In this document: positions 16,503 through 25,061 of the stretch, in pieces
How positions within the stretch are numbered: the first letter of the stretch is position 1
Layout of the letters: every line of letters begins with the position of its first letter
Assembly: GCA_026987075.1 (NCBI GenBank)
Contig: JALSNI010000030.1
Coordinates: forward strand, 1 to 46,268
Length of the DNA stretch: 46,268 bases
Direction: 5' to 3'
Origin: Persephonella sp.
GTDB taxonomy: Bacteria > Aquificota > Aquificia > Aquificales > Hydrogenothermaceae
Program-made: the position numbers and the translations under genes
The notes under the pieces: generated by a model
Told to the model about the DNA's origin: nothing
What the model saw: only the letters and a program-made list of their open reading frames with translations
Databases searched by the model: none

Positions 16503-17254
16503 AAAACATAGGTCTTGTCCTATCTGGTGGTGCTGTTAGAGGTGCAGCCCACATTGGTGTGTTAAAAGCATTAGAAGAGTATGGGATAAAACCATCTTGC
16601 CTGTCAGGTTCAAGTGCTGGAGCTATTGTATCTGTATTTTACGGAGCAGGATACTCTGCTTTAGAGATAGAAGAGATTCTTTTAAATACAAATATTTTTT
16701 CTTACTTAAAAGTAGCTATGAACTTTTCAGCTCTATTTTCTTTAGACAGATTAGAACAGTTTTTTAGAAAATACATCAACTACACAGACCTATCCCAACT
16801 AAAGATACCTGTTTATGTATGTGCAACAAATCTTAATTTAGGTAGACCTGAATATTTTTCTGAAGGGGATATATTCAAAACTGTTTCTGCATCCTGTGCT
16901 CTTCCTTTCATATTTAAGCCTGTTCAGATAGAGGAATATACATATATTGATGGTGGTGTAATGGATAATCTGCCTGTAGAACCCATATTAGAAAAAGTAG
17001 ATTTTATTATTGGCTCTGAAGTAAACCCCCTTGGTGAAGAAAAAAATCTGAACAATCCTTTTAACATTCTTGTGAGAAGTTTTTACCTTTCTATAAGGTC
17101 TAATGTGGAGGCACGAAAAAAGTATTGTGATGTATTTATTCAGCCAAAAGAATTGCTGAATGTAGGTCTATTTTCAACCTGGAAAATAAAGGATGCTATT
17201 GATATTGGTTATAAACACACTAAAAGGGTTATTCAGGAATTAGATATACTATAA
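16499..17254 (+). CDS. Patatin-like phospholipase (RssA type)
   Basis: 251 residues. The patatin signature is complete: oxyanion-hole GGAVRG at 10-15, nucleophile elbow GSSAG with Ser39, and catalytic Asp151 in DGG. No signal peptide, so it acts in the cytoplasm or at the inner face of the membrane. It should hydrolyse acyl chains of phospholipids, though many bacterial RssA-like members have no proven substrate. It is translationally coupled (ATGA) to the pilus platform gene, so it belongs to the pilus operon. The 3' end overlaps convergent dnaJ by 26 bases. Confidence 0.88.
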   Translation: MKNIGLVLSGGAVRGAAHIGVLKALEEYGIKPSCLSGSSAGAIVSVFYGAGYSALEIEEILLNTNIFSYLKVAMNFSALFSLDRLEQFFRKYINYTDLSQLKIPVYVCATNLNLGRPEYFSEGDIFKTVSASCALPFIFKPVQIEEYTYIDGGVMDNLPVEPILEKVDFIIGSEVNPLGEEKNLNNPFNILVRSFYLSIRSNVEARKKYCDVFIQPKELLNVGLFSTWKIKDAIDIGYKHTKRVIQELDIL

Positions 17255-18137
17255 AGTCTCCCCTTTTACCACTGTAATCTCTGTAACCTCTGTTTTTTAT
17301 TCTGTATTTAACAGTTTTTTCGCTATTTTTTATTTCCATTTTAAGGGGATATCCTTCTATGTCTGTAACACTGACATATCTGTTTTCTTTTAGATAGTCT
17401 TTAGGTAAATGAATTTTTGATACAATGTCTCTGCCCTTCAGGATAAATTTCCCTTTTTTAAATTTTATCTTTAAATAAAGATTTCCTGTTTTGCCTCCAT
17501 TAACTCCTTCATTTCCTCCTCCTTCTATCATCACTTTTTGACCTTCTATCAGTCCTGCAGGTATTTTAATTCTTTTCTTTTCATTTTTTTTGATAATTCC
17601 TCTTCCTTTACATACTTTGCAGGGATTTTCAATAACAAAACCTCTACCAAAGCATTTTATACAGGGGATTTCCAAAAAACCTTTTCTGACCCTTCCTTTT
17701 CCGCTACACTTTGTGCACACGTTAATCTTTGAGTTTGAAGATATCCCTTTTCCACTACAAAAAGAGCACTTTACTTCTCTTTTGTAAACAACATCTTTAA
17801 TAGTCCCATAAAAACCTTCTTCAACAGAGATTTTTAGGCTTAAGGTTATGTCTTCCCCTTTAATAGGTTTCGTATGAAATCCTAAAAATTCAGCTATGAG
17901 GTCTCCTACTATTTTTCCAAAATCTTTTTTCTCTAAAGCATATAAAGATGCATCGTATCTCTTTTTTTTCTCTGGGTCTATAAGTGTGTTGTAAGCCTGT
18001 GTTATCTGTTTAAAAAGCTGAGAATACTCTGGATTTATGTCAGGATGGTATTTTTTTGCTTTTTGACGAAAGGCCTTTTTAATTTCCTCTGGGGTGGCAT
18101 CTCTGCTCACCCCAAGGATTTTGTAGTAATCCATCAA
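17229..18137 (-). CDS. dnaJ: DnaJ-type co-chaperone lacking a Gly/Phe region
   Basis: 302 residues, shorter than the usual 370-380. J domain at 4-62 with HPD at 31-33. Residues 63-95 ([18 protein letters not shown]) are not Gly/Phe-rich. The zinc region has all four CxxCxGxG repeats (Cys pairs at 124/127, 141/144, 159/162, 173/176). The substrate-binding C-terminal domain follows ([29 protein letters not shown]) and appears truncated at the dimerisation end. It stimulates DnaK. The start overlaps the grpE stop by 4 bases; no dnaK is in the window. Confidence 0.9.
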   Translation of the reverse strand: MMDYYKILGVSRDATPEEIKKAFRQKAKKYHPDINPEYSQLFKQITQAYNTLIDPEKKKRYDASLYALEKKDFGKIVGDLIAEFLGFHTKPIKGEDITLSLKISVEEGFYGTIKDVVYKREVKCSFCSGKGISSNSKINVCTKCSGKGRVRKGFLEIPCIKCFGRGFVIENPCKVCKGRGIIKKNEKKRIKIPAGLIEGQKVMIEGGGNEGVNGGKTGNLYLKIKFKKGKFILKGRDIVSKIHLPKDYLKENRYVSVTDIEGYPLKMEIKNSEKTVKYRIKNRGYRDYSGKRGDFIVYLIPE

Positions 18138-18727
18138 GTAATTTCTTCCCTCTCTTCTGGAGGAATAGCTACTATAACTTTAGCAGGTCTTATTGTTTTT
18201 CCTTTGTATCTGTATCCTGTCTGGACAACCTTAATAATTTCGTTTGGCTGATGTTCTGTAGATATCACAGTTTCAATAGCTTCATGTTCTAAAGGATTAA
18301 AACCAGAGCTGGTATCAATCTTTTCTATACCCTGTTCCTGTAAAAACTTCGTAAGCTGGTAATGTATCATCTGAACACCTTTCAAGATAGCATTTATGTC
18401 TGTTGTTGATTTTACACTTTCTAATGCTTTCTCAAAGTTATCAACAATTTCCATAAATCCTTTTGCAAGTCTTAATGCTCCCTCTTCCTTTGCCTCCTCT
18501 TTTTCTCTTCTCATTCTCTCTTTATATGCCTCAAACTCATTCTGAATGGACTGGTATAGGGCACTTAATCTTTTTGCTGCTTCTTCTGTTTTTTGTAGTT
18601 TTTCCTGTAATCTTTCAATCTCTTTTTTTAGATTCTCATTTTCTTCCATACATTCCTCAATGCTTTTTTCCTCTTTTTGCTCAGACTTTTCTTCCTGACT
18701 CTGTTTTTCCTTTTTTTCTTCTTCCAT
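18134..18727 (-). CDS. grpE: Nucleotide exchange factor GrpE
   Basis: 197 residues. A very acidic and Lys-rich start is followed by a long coiled coil (about 25-95) that forms the dimer stalk, then [12 protein letters not shown] and the C-terminal beta domain with [34 protein letters not shown]. It releases ADP from DnaK. gaggata lies at suitable distance before the ATG. No HrcA/CIRCE-type repeat (TTAGCACTC with its complement) is seen upstream, so heat control is probably by another route. Confidence 0.95.
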   Translation of the reverse strand: MEEEKKEKQSQEEKSEQKEEKSIEECMEENENLKKEIERLQEKLQKTEEAAKRLSALYQSIQNEFEAYKERMRREKEEAKEEGALRLAKGFMEIVDNFEKALESVKSTTDINAILKGVQMIHYQLTKFLQEQGIEKIDTSSGFNPLEHEAIETVISTEHQPNEIIKVVQTGYRYKGKTIRPAKVIVAIPPEEREEIT

Positions 18728-18785
18728 CTATCATATCCTCCGTTTTTTTTAATAATTTTTTCTCAAATCAAATGTTTTCAAGATA

Positions 18786-19325
18786 TTACAGAAAAATGTC
18801 TTCTCCAAAAGAAGTAAGGTCTATAAACTCGTCTGCTATTTCCACAAGCTCCTTTGCCACAGTCTGTTTAAAGGCAGCTATTTCAACTTTTACTCCCTTT
18901 GTGTGGAGATATCTGACTAAATCAACAAAGTCTCCATCCCCACTGGCAAGTATAGCTACATCTATTTTCTCTGCAAGTGATATAGCATCCATTGCGATAC
19001 CCATATCCCAATCTGCCTTTACAGTTGTCCACAGATTTCCGCTTTCATCTAACCTTTTAAATATTTTAGGCTCTTTAACTCTTACCTGATAGCCTATGTG
19101 CTTTAAAGTGTTTATAAATCCTTTCTGGTCTACACCCTGCAGTTTCACAAGGTATGCCATTGCCCTCACTAAAACTCTTCCATCAAGAACAGTGTGCAAA
19201 ACTTTCTCAAAATCTACCTTTCTGTTAAACGCATCTCTTGCTGAGTAATAAAGGTTCTGTATGTCTACAAAAACCGCTACCCGCTGATTTTTAAATAAAT
19301 ACTTTGATTTTTCGGTCGTTTGCAT
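18786..19325 (-). CDS. NYN-domain (LabA/DUF88, PIN-like) protein
   Basis: 179 residues. PIN-like nuclease fold of the LabA/DUF88 group: first strand VAVFVDIQNLYYSARD with the leading Asp, KADWDMGIAMDA with two further acids, and the hallmark ILASGDGDFVDLV. These acids form a metal site thought to cleave RNA. It ends in a short acidic tail. It stands alone, 58 bases from grpE and divergent from the DUF2892 gene. The RNA target is unknown. Confidence 0.85.
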   Translation of the reverse strand: MQTTEKSKYLFKNQRVAVFVDIQNLYYSARDAFNRKVDFEKVLHTVLDGRVLVRAMAYLVKLQGVDQKGFINTLKHIGYQVRVKEPKIFKRLDESGNLWTTVKADWDMGIAMDAISLAEKIDVAILASGDGDFVDLVRYLHTKGVKVEIAAFKQTVAKELVEIADEFIDLTSFGEDIFL

Positions 19326-19339
19326 TACATCTCCTTGAT

Positions 19340-19368
19340 TTTACAGATTACTGATACAATTATATTAT
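19340..19368 (+). promoter_or_regulatory. Predicted promoter of the DUF2892-sbcD operon
   Basis: TTTACA at 19340-19345 and TATTAT at 19363-19368 with a 17-base spacer, followed by a ribosome site aaggagg before the ATG at 19400. Consensus-based only. Confidence 0.45.
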
Positions 19369-19399
19369 ATGTCTAAAACAAAATAATAAGGAGGCAGGT

Positions 19400-19603
19400 A
19401 TGTCAAAATCAGCCATAAGAGCTCAAAGATTTATGATGGGAACACTTCTTCTTATAGCTATGATACTATTAAACATTGGTCAGGACTGGGGAAAATACAT
19501 AGTTTATTTCATTATATTTATGCTTTATCTATCAGCATTTACTGGTTTTTGTCCTTCAGATGTAGTGTTTGAGAAACTGTTTGGCAAAAGGCAAACTGAA
19601 TGA
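19400..19603 (+). CDS. Small DUF2892-type membrane protein
   Basis: 67 residues with two membrane helices (about 11-27 and 30-48) and a GFCPSD motif after the second, typical of the DUF2892/YgaP-tail family found as free small proteins or fused to rhodanese domains. The conserved Cys of FCP is present. The role is unknown; sulfur-related functions have been suggested for YgaP. aaggaggcag precedes the ATG, and the stop overlaps the nuclease start by 4 bases. Confidence 0.8.
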   Translation: MSKSAIRAQRFMMGTLLLIAMILLNIGQDWGKYIVYFIIFMLYLSAFTGFCPSDVVFEKLFGKRQTE

Positions 19604-20736
19604 AATTTATCCACATATCAGATACCCATCTTGGTTACCATCAATATGGCTTAAAAGAAAGAGCAGAAGACTTTTTTGACGTTTTTATGGAAGCTGTAGA
19701 GTTTGCAATCAGCAAAAAAGTGGATTTTGTTTTACATACTGGGGACTTTTTCCATTCTTCCCGTCCCTCTAATCAGGTAATTCTTCAAGGAATGGAAGTT
19801 GTAAGAAAACTCAAAGATGCAAACATTCCTATTTTTGTGATATCTGGAAATCACGACAGAGGAAGTCAGATAAGAGATGTATCTCCCCTCCAGATACTTC
19901 AACCTGTTGGCTTACAAGTTGTTGATAAAGGAACCATTGAGCACGAAGGTGTATTTATAGGTGGATTGAAATACATTTCCAAAGCTGGATTGAAGAGAAT
20001 ATCTTTGAGGGAAATTTTAGAAGAATATTTAAAACATATGGGAAATGGTTTTAGAATACTAATGCTTCATCAGGAATTTCAGCCATTCTTTCCTGATTCA
20101 TCTCTTAACCTTAACACTGAGATACCAGAAGGATTTAACTATATTGGCATTGGACACTATCACGTTGCACAGGCTCCATTTACAATAAATGATGCAACAG
20201 TTATATATCCTGGCTCTACAGAGTTTACAGCTTACAGTGAAAAGGAAGAAAAACAGGTAAAAGGATTTTTCTTTGTGGATGTAACAGATAAATCAGTTAA
20301 CGCAGAGTTTATAAAATTACGCACAGGAAGGCCTTTTATATACGCCACCTTTGACGAAGAAAATATTCAATCAACAATAAACCATATAAAAGAAAAAATC
20401 TGTCAGTTGGAAAGTGAAAAAAAACCAGTATTAATAATTAAAGGAAAGATAAAAGACTTATCCCACAAGGATATTTACAAGCTCCTTGAAAAGGAAGATA
20501 TAAACGAAGATAAACTTCTGCATGTTCAGCTTAATCTTACAAAAGAGGTTGAGGATTTTGCAGAAAAAGTTAAAGTTGTTAGTCTCAGTGACCAATACAT
20601 ACAGGAAGAGCTAAAAAGATTTATTGATGACCCTGACCTTTCTTCAAAAGTGATAGAAGTTATACAACATCTAAAGTCTATTGAAAACATAGATGAAGTG
20701 AAAAAAATGCTAAAAGAAAACCCTGACATTTTGTAG
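19600..20736 (+). CDS. SbcD/Mre11-family DNA repair nuclease
   Basis: 378 residues. Calcineurin-like phosphoesterase motifs in order: ISDTHLG (Asp8, His10), HTGDFFH (Asp49), SGNHD (Asn84, His85), LHQEF and GHYHV. The capping domain and helical C-terminus follow, with a tail (FIDDPDLSSKVIEVIQHL) that may bind the Rad50/SbcC ATPase. It is of archaeal/Mre11 length rather than the longer E. coli SbcD. No rad50/sbcC gene is adjacent, although pairs are often in one operon. Coupled to the DUF2892 gene by ATGA overlap. Confidence 0.9.
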   Translation: MKFIHISDTHLGYHQYGLKERAEDFFDVFMEAVEFAISKKVDFVLHTGDFFHSSRPSNQVILQGMEVVRKLKDANIPIFVISGNHDRGSQIRDVSPLQILQPVGLQVVDKGTIEHEGVFIGGLKYISKAGLKRISLREILEEYLKHMGNGFRILMLHQEFQPFFPDSSLNLNTEIPEGFNYIGIGHYHVAQAPFTINDATVIYPGSTEFTAYSEKEEKQVKGFFFVDVTDKSVNAEFIKLRTGRPFIYATFDEENIQSTINHIKEKICQLESEKKPVLIIKGKIKDLSHKDIYKLLEKEDINEDKLLHVQLNLTKEVEDFAEKVKVVSLSDQYIQEELKRFIDDPDLSSKVIEVIQHLKSIENIDEVKKMLKENPDIL

Positions 20737-20762
20737 ACTGTGAACAGTGTGGACACTACAGT
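20737..20762 (+). terminator. Weak hairpin after the Mre11-like gene
   Basis: Two stacked 5-bp stems (ACTGT/ACAGT outer, AGTGT/ACACT inner, with a 4-base bulge) lie immediately after the stop and run into TTTA. The inner loop is only two bases and the T run is short, so terminator activity is doubtful. Confidence 0.3.
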
Positions 20763-20766
20763 TTAC

Positions 20767-20794
20767 TTGACTATTAATTTGTTGCGTGTATTCT
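20767..20794 (+). promoter_or_regulatory. Predicted promoter of the EAL-domain gene
   Basis: TTGACT at 20767-20772 and TATTCT at 20789-20794 with a 16-base spacer, 46 bases before the ATG at 20840. Consensus-based only. Confidence 0.45.
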
Positions 20795-20839
20795 TAATTA
20801 ATAATTCTGTTATAGAAAAATTACCATAAGGGTTTTACA

Positions 20840-22861
20840 ATGGAGCTATTAAAAAAAGTAGAAGACACAATACCAGAAATTTTTGAACAGATTAAAGAAA
20901 ACATACTATCAGAAGCTTCAATCTTTAAACTGCCCTTAAGTGAGGAAGACCTTGAAAGAACAATAAAAAATCAAGAAAGTTTGATAACAGACCTTTTAAA
21001 AGGCTACCCAGAGTTTCCAAAAAAAATCATAGAAAGAATAGAAAATTTTTACGGGAAAACAGACATTCCATACATAGTTTTAGAGGCAAATATAAATCTA
21101 TTTAAGGTAAAGACACTTGAATATTTGAATCAAGAAGGATTAGATAACGAAAGTATACACTCTATTAAAAAATTTTTAGACAAATTTCACAACTATGTTG
21201 CAAAAACATTCCTGAAAAAAGAGGTAAGCAACCTATCATCAGTTCAAGAACTTTCTATGGAAAAATATCTTTTATACAAGGCTCACGTAGAGTTTATCAG
21301 AAGTATTATATCTTCAATCCAGACAGAAAATTTATCAAGCTTTCCTATAGAAAGCCATAAAGAAACAAAATTTTATAAATACTTACATTATCCTGAATCT
21401 TTAATGGTATGTATGAACTCCAATCTGTGTTCATACATAATGGATTTATACATTAGCAGTAACAGGCTATCTCTATCCTTATATTCTGCTCTTTCGTCAG
21501 AAGACTACATAGAAGCCTACAGAATTTTTCAGATAATGTCTGATGACATTATGAAGTTATCAAAACTCCTTGCTGAGCTGTATTTTATAACCTTTACTGA
21601 TGCTGAAACAATGTTTTTTAAGCTTATTGAAAAGTCAGAACTGATAAAAAAGAGGAAGTATGTATTTTTGATAGACATAAAAAACATGAAAAATCTGAAC
21701 AGGTTATATACTACGAAAAGAGTAAATGAGCTTCTTAACATAATACACCAAGAGCTGTTAAATTTAATTTTTTCTAAAAAAGACAAATTTCTTTTAATCA
21801 GAGGCATTACAGCTAACTTTTACATGCTTGCCGTTGATGTAAGTCCTGAAGAGGTATCCAAGATAACCTATGAAATCAAGAAAAAGATAGAAAAATCGTA
21901 TAAGCTAAATGGAAGTTATGTGGACATCAACGTCACTATAACTGCCCTTGACATAGGAGAATACTTAGACCTACCAAAAGAAGACATGTTAAAAATGCTT
22001 CTTCACCTCAAGGAAATAGCTAAGAAAAAAAATGACGGAATCTACCTTGTAACAGATGACGAGGAAAAGAAAACCCTTAGAAACTGGATGGAGGAAAAGT
22101 ATAAAAAAGTTGAGTTTGTCAGAACTAAAATAGATAAAGAGGAAATTGAAGTAGTTTTCCAACCTATATGTGACCTTCAAACTCAGGAAATTAAGGCTGT
22201 TGAAACCCTTGCCAGAATAAAAGAAAATAACAAACTTATACCTGCCGGTGTTTTTATTGATATATTATACGAGCTTAATCTCATAACTCGCCTTGACGAA
22301 ATTGTTCTCAGAAAAATAACAGAAAAGAAAGACATTCTGAAAAAAGTTTCTAAATCTATATTTATAAATCTCAGCACAGAATCTCTTATGGATAAGATTT
22401 TTATAGAAAAGTTAAGAGATTTTGTATCAAAAATGAGAGAGTTTAATGTAGTTATAGAGTTAACAGAGCAGCGGTTACTTACTGATTACAAATACATACA
22501 CCTGATAGAAAAAGAGTTTGAACATTTTAGTATAGCCATTGACGATTTTGGAACAGGATATTCATCTTTAAAACTTGTGTCAGATTTTGCTCAAAAAGGT
22601 GTATTAAAAGTGCTAAAAATTGACGGTTCTTTAATCAAAGAGGTAGATACAAAAAAATATGCTAAAAGAGTGCTCAAAGTTATAGCATCTATGTCTAAAA
22701 GCTTAGAAATAACTTCCGTAGCAGAGTTTGTTGAAAATGAAAACATATACGAGGAGATAAAACATTTAGAGATAGATTTAGGCCAGGGTTACTACTTTTC
22801 TGAACCAAAAAGGGCAGAAGAGATTGTAGAAGTGTTAGAGAAAAGCTCCTTATTTTCCTAA
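20840..22861 (+). CDS. EAL-domain c-di-GMP phosphodiesterase with degenerate globin-, CZB- and GGDEF-like domains
   Basis: 673 residues, no membrane segment. Residues about 1-130 align without gaps to the globin-like domain of the cyclase at 32743-34038, but Tyr71 replaces the proximal His. Residues about 145-245 resemble its CZB domain: His149 matches one ligand, while Phe178, Tyr204 and Asn208 stand where Cys, His and His are expected. The GGDEF domain (about 270-430) is degenerate, with RGITANFYML at the active loop. The EAL domain (about 437-673) is complete: FQP...ETLAR, FINLS, IELTE, DDFGTGYSS, LKIDGS, VAEFVE and LGQGYYFSEP. It should linearise c-di-GMP. The sensing role of the lost-ligand domains is unknown. 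Confidence 0.88.
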   Translation: MELLKKVEDTIPEIFEQIKENILSEASIFKLPLSEEDLERTIKNQESLITDLLKGYPEFPKKIIERIENFYGKTDIPYIVLEANINLFKVKTLEYLNQEGLDNESIHSIKKFLDKFHNYVAKTFLKKEVSNLSSVQELSMEKYLLYKAHVEFIRSIISSIQTENLSSFPIESHKETKFYKYLHYPESLMVCMNSNLCSYIMDLYISSNRLSLSLYSALSSEDYIEAYRIFQIMSDDIMKLSKLLAELYFITFTDAETMFFKLIEKSELIKKRKYVFLIDIKNMKNLNRLYTTKRVNELLNIIHQELLNLIFSKKDKFLLIRGITANFYMLAVDVSPEEVSKITYEIKKKIEKSYKLNGSYVDINVTITALDIGEYLDLPKEDMLKMLLHLKEIAKKKNDGIYLVTDDEEKKTLRNWMEEKYKKVEFVRTKIDKEEIEVVFQPICDLQTQEIKAVETLARIKENNKLIPAGVFIDILYELNLITRLDEIVLRKITEKKDILKKVSKSIFINLSTESLMDKIFIEKLRDFVSKMREFNVVIELTEQRLLTDYKYIHLIEKEFEHFSIAIDDFGTGYSSLKLVSDFAQKGVLKVLKIDGSLIKEVDTKKYAKRVLKVIASMSKSLEITSVAEFVENENIYEEIKHLEIDLGQGYYFSEPKRAEEIVEVLEKSSLFS

Positions 22862-23968
22862 GTAACTTTTTAGCCTTTCTATGCCTTCCTTAAGGTGATT
22901 TATCTCTTTAGTGTATGCAAACCTGATATATCTATTAGTGTTATTATTACCAAAATCTACTCCCGGTGTTACTGCAACATGTATGTCTTCAAGTAGCTGT
23001 TTAGAAAAAAGAAAAGAGTTATCTGAATATCTATCTACATTTACCCAGATATAGAACGCCCCTTGAGGTTTTGCATCTATCTGGAATATCTCTTTTAGTT
23101 CCTTATACAGGAAGTTTCTTCTTTCTTCAAAAATTTTTTTATTTTTATCTAAATGTTCGTAATCAAAAGCACCTAAAGCTGCATACTGGCTTACCGTAGG
23201 GGGAGAAATAAAAACATTCTGCATAACAATTTCAGCTTTTCTTACAAGCTGTGGAGGAAGAATCATCCATCCCAATCTAAATCCAGGCATGCAGAAATAT
23301 TTTGAAAAGCCATTTATTACAATTGATTTATCTGAAAACTCAAGAGCAGTATGTTCCTCACCTTCATAGATAAGACCGTGGTAAATCTCATCAGATATCA
23401 GATATATGTTGTTCTGCTCGCAGTATTCTGCTAATTCCTGTAATACTTTTCTTGAGTAAACGTTTCCAACAGGATTTGATGGGGAGGATATGTGGACAGC
23501 CTTTATGTTCTTTTGCTCAGATAGTTTACAGGCAGTCAGCTGATAATCTGTGTCTTTTCCTGCTGGAACCAAAACAGGTTGAACATCTAATAGATAGGCA
23601 AAATTTTTATAACACGGATATGAAGGGTCTGGAAGAGCAATACGGTCTCCCTTATCCAGCAGTATAGAGTAAGCAATCAGAAAAGCACCTGATGTTCCTA
23701 CCGTTATCACTATTCTTGATGGGTCTATCTCAAGATTGTATCTGTTGTAATAATGCTGGGATATCTTCTCTCTCAGCTGTTGAAGACCGAGACTTTGAGT
23801 ATAATGGTTTAGCCTGTCTTTTACTGCTTTTTCAGCGAATTCCCACACAAGAGGTGGAGGCTGAAGGTCAGGCTCTCCAATCTCAAAATGAATAGTGTCA
23901 TCGTAACGGGAAGCCTCTCTCACAATATCCATAACAATAAATGGTTTAACAGGGTCTAATCTATTCAT
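22850..23968 (-). CDS. PLP-dependent class I/II aminotransferase
   Basis: 372 residues. Fold type I aminotransferase: FEIGEPDLQPPP at the start, ITVGTSGAFLIAYS for cofactor phosphate binding, SPSNPVGNVY, LISDEIYHGLIYEGE and NGFSKYFCMPGFRLGW, where Lys of SKYF forms the Schiff base and Arg of GFRLGW binds the substrate carboxylate. The closest named types are aspartate and aromatic aminotransferases; the amino donor cannot be told. The start overlaps thiO by 8 bases. Its stop overlaps the stop of the EAL gene by 12 bases. Confidence 0.9.
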   Translation of the reverse strand: MNRLDPVKPFIVMDIVREASRYDDTIHFEIGEPDLQPPPLVWEFAEKAVKDRLNHYTQSLGLQQLREKISQHYYNRYNLEIDPSRIVITVGTSGAFLIAYSILLDKGDRIALPDPSYPCYKNFAYLLDVQPVLVPAGKDTDYQLTACKLSEQKNIKAVHISSPSNPVGNVYSRKVLQELAEYCEQNNIYLISDEIYHGLIYEGEEHTALEFSDKSIVINGFSKYFCMPGFRLGWMILPPQLVRKAEIVMQNVFISPPTVSQYAALGAFDYEHLDKNKKIFEERRNFLYKELKEIFQIDAKPQGAFYIWVNVDRYSDNSFLFSKQLLEDIHVAVTPGVDFGNNNTNRYIRFAYTKEINHLKEGIERLKSYLGK

Positions 23969-25052
23969 TGGTAAACCTGTTTATGGAAAATTCTTTCAAG
24001 TAATGGCTTTCAATTCCTTTGTCTATAAGGTCAAACATTACTTTTGCTGTTATTGGGGCAAGCAAAATACCGTTTCTGTAATGTCCCGTGGCTATATATA
24101 GATTTTCAATTTCCGTTTTGCCAAGGACAGGTAAAAGGTCAGGTGTGGCAGGTCTGTAGCCAAACCAGGTTTCCTGAACATTTCTGTTGATTAAATAGGG
24201 AAGAGTATCTTCAAGACCTTTGAAGAGATGCATCAGTCCCTTTACAGTATTTCCATCTTTAAATCCTACCATCTCTTCTGTAGCTCCAATTACCAGTCTT
24301 TTGTAGTCTTTCCGTGGTATAAGGTAAGCCCGTGAGCTAAAAATTATCCTGTCAATGTCTTTCCTTGTTATGTCTATGGCAGCCATTTCTCCTTTTACAG
24401 GAAATACGTGGCTTTTTATGAAATGGTCAGACCATGCACCTGCTGTTATTACGCAAAAATCCCCTTCAACAATACCTTTTTTTGTCTGAACAGCAGCAAA
24501 TCTTCCGTTTTCCTCTATAATCTCAGAGGCTTCTGTAAACTCAAGAAGCTCTATCCTTCTGCTTCTTGCATACTTTTCTAATGCCAGCATCAACAACCTG
24601 TTATCAACTTGAGCATCATCTGGAAAGAGAGCTCCTCCCCTGATTTCCTCTCCTAACTTATGGTAAAAACCTTCCAGTGTTTTTCTGTCAATCCATTTTC
24701 CTTCCAGTCCCATATCTGCATATATCTTTATTCTTCCCTTTAGCTCTTCCTCTTCTTCTTCAGAAAATGCAGGACAGAGTATTCCGCACTTCCAGTATCC
24801 AACATCCATGTCCGTTTCCCTTTGGAGAGAACGAACGAAGGTTTCATACATATCTCTACTTTCAAGACAAAAATCAAGAAAGGTTCCTGGACGCAATCCC
24901 TCAGACTGGGGAGCAAGCATGCCACCAGCACTCCAAGAAGCCCCTCTTCCAACTCTGTAAATCTCTACTACTGTAACATCATACCCATTTTTGTTCAGCT
25001 CCCTTGCTATGGAAAGACCTATTATCCCACCACCTATTATTATTCCTTTCAT
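23961..25052 (-). CDS. thiO: Glycine oxidase ThiO (FAD-dependent, thiamine synthesis)
   Basis: 363 residues. The N-terminal FAD fold reads GGGIIGLSIARELNKNGYDV with the acidic VEIYRVGRGASWSAGGMLAP typical of ThiO, and the C-terminus has GYRPATPDLLPVLG and ATGHYRNGILLAP. It oxidises glycine to the imine used to build the thiazole of thiamine. No thiS, thiG or thiF is in the window. It sits 9 bases after the MBL hydrolase gene. A D-amino-acid oxidase role is less likely given these motifs. Confidence 0.9.
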   Translation of the reverse strand: MKGIIIGGGIIGLSIARELNKNGYDVTVVEIYRVGRGASWSAGGMLAPQSEGLRPGTFLDFCLESRDMYETFVRSLQRETDMDVGYWKCGILCPAFSEEEEEELKGRIKIYADMGLEGKWIDRKTLEGFYHKLGEEIRGGALFPDDAQVDNRLLMLALEKYARSRRIELLEFTEASEIIEENGRFAAVQTKKGIVEGDFCVITAGAWSDHFIKSHVFPVKGEMAAIDITRKDIDRIIFSSRAYLIPRKDYKRLVIGATEEMVGFKDGNTVKGLMHLFKGLEDTLPYLINRNVQETWFGYRPATPDLLPVLGKTEIENLYIATGHYRNGILLAPITAKVMFDLIDKGIESHYLKEFSINRFTNE

Positions 25053-25061
25053 TTCAGTCTC

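Noticed and set aside
18728-18785. Possible CIRCE/HrcA element before grpE
   Set aside because: No TTAGCACTC-type inverted repeat is present; the region is only an AT-rich gap with a ribosome site.
18463-19089. Long plus-strand open frame (about 208 residues) opposite grpE and the NYN gene
   Set aside because: Composition is Ser/Phe/Leu-rich as expected for the complement of a Lys/Glu-rich gene, with no ribosome site and full overlap with two clear genes.
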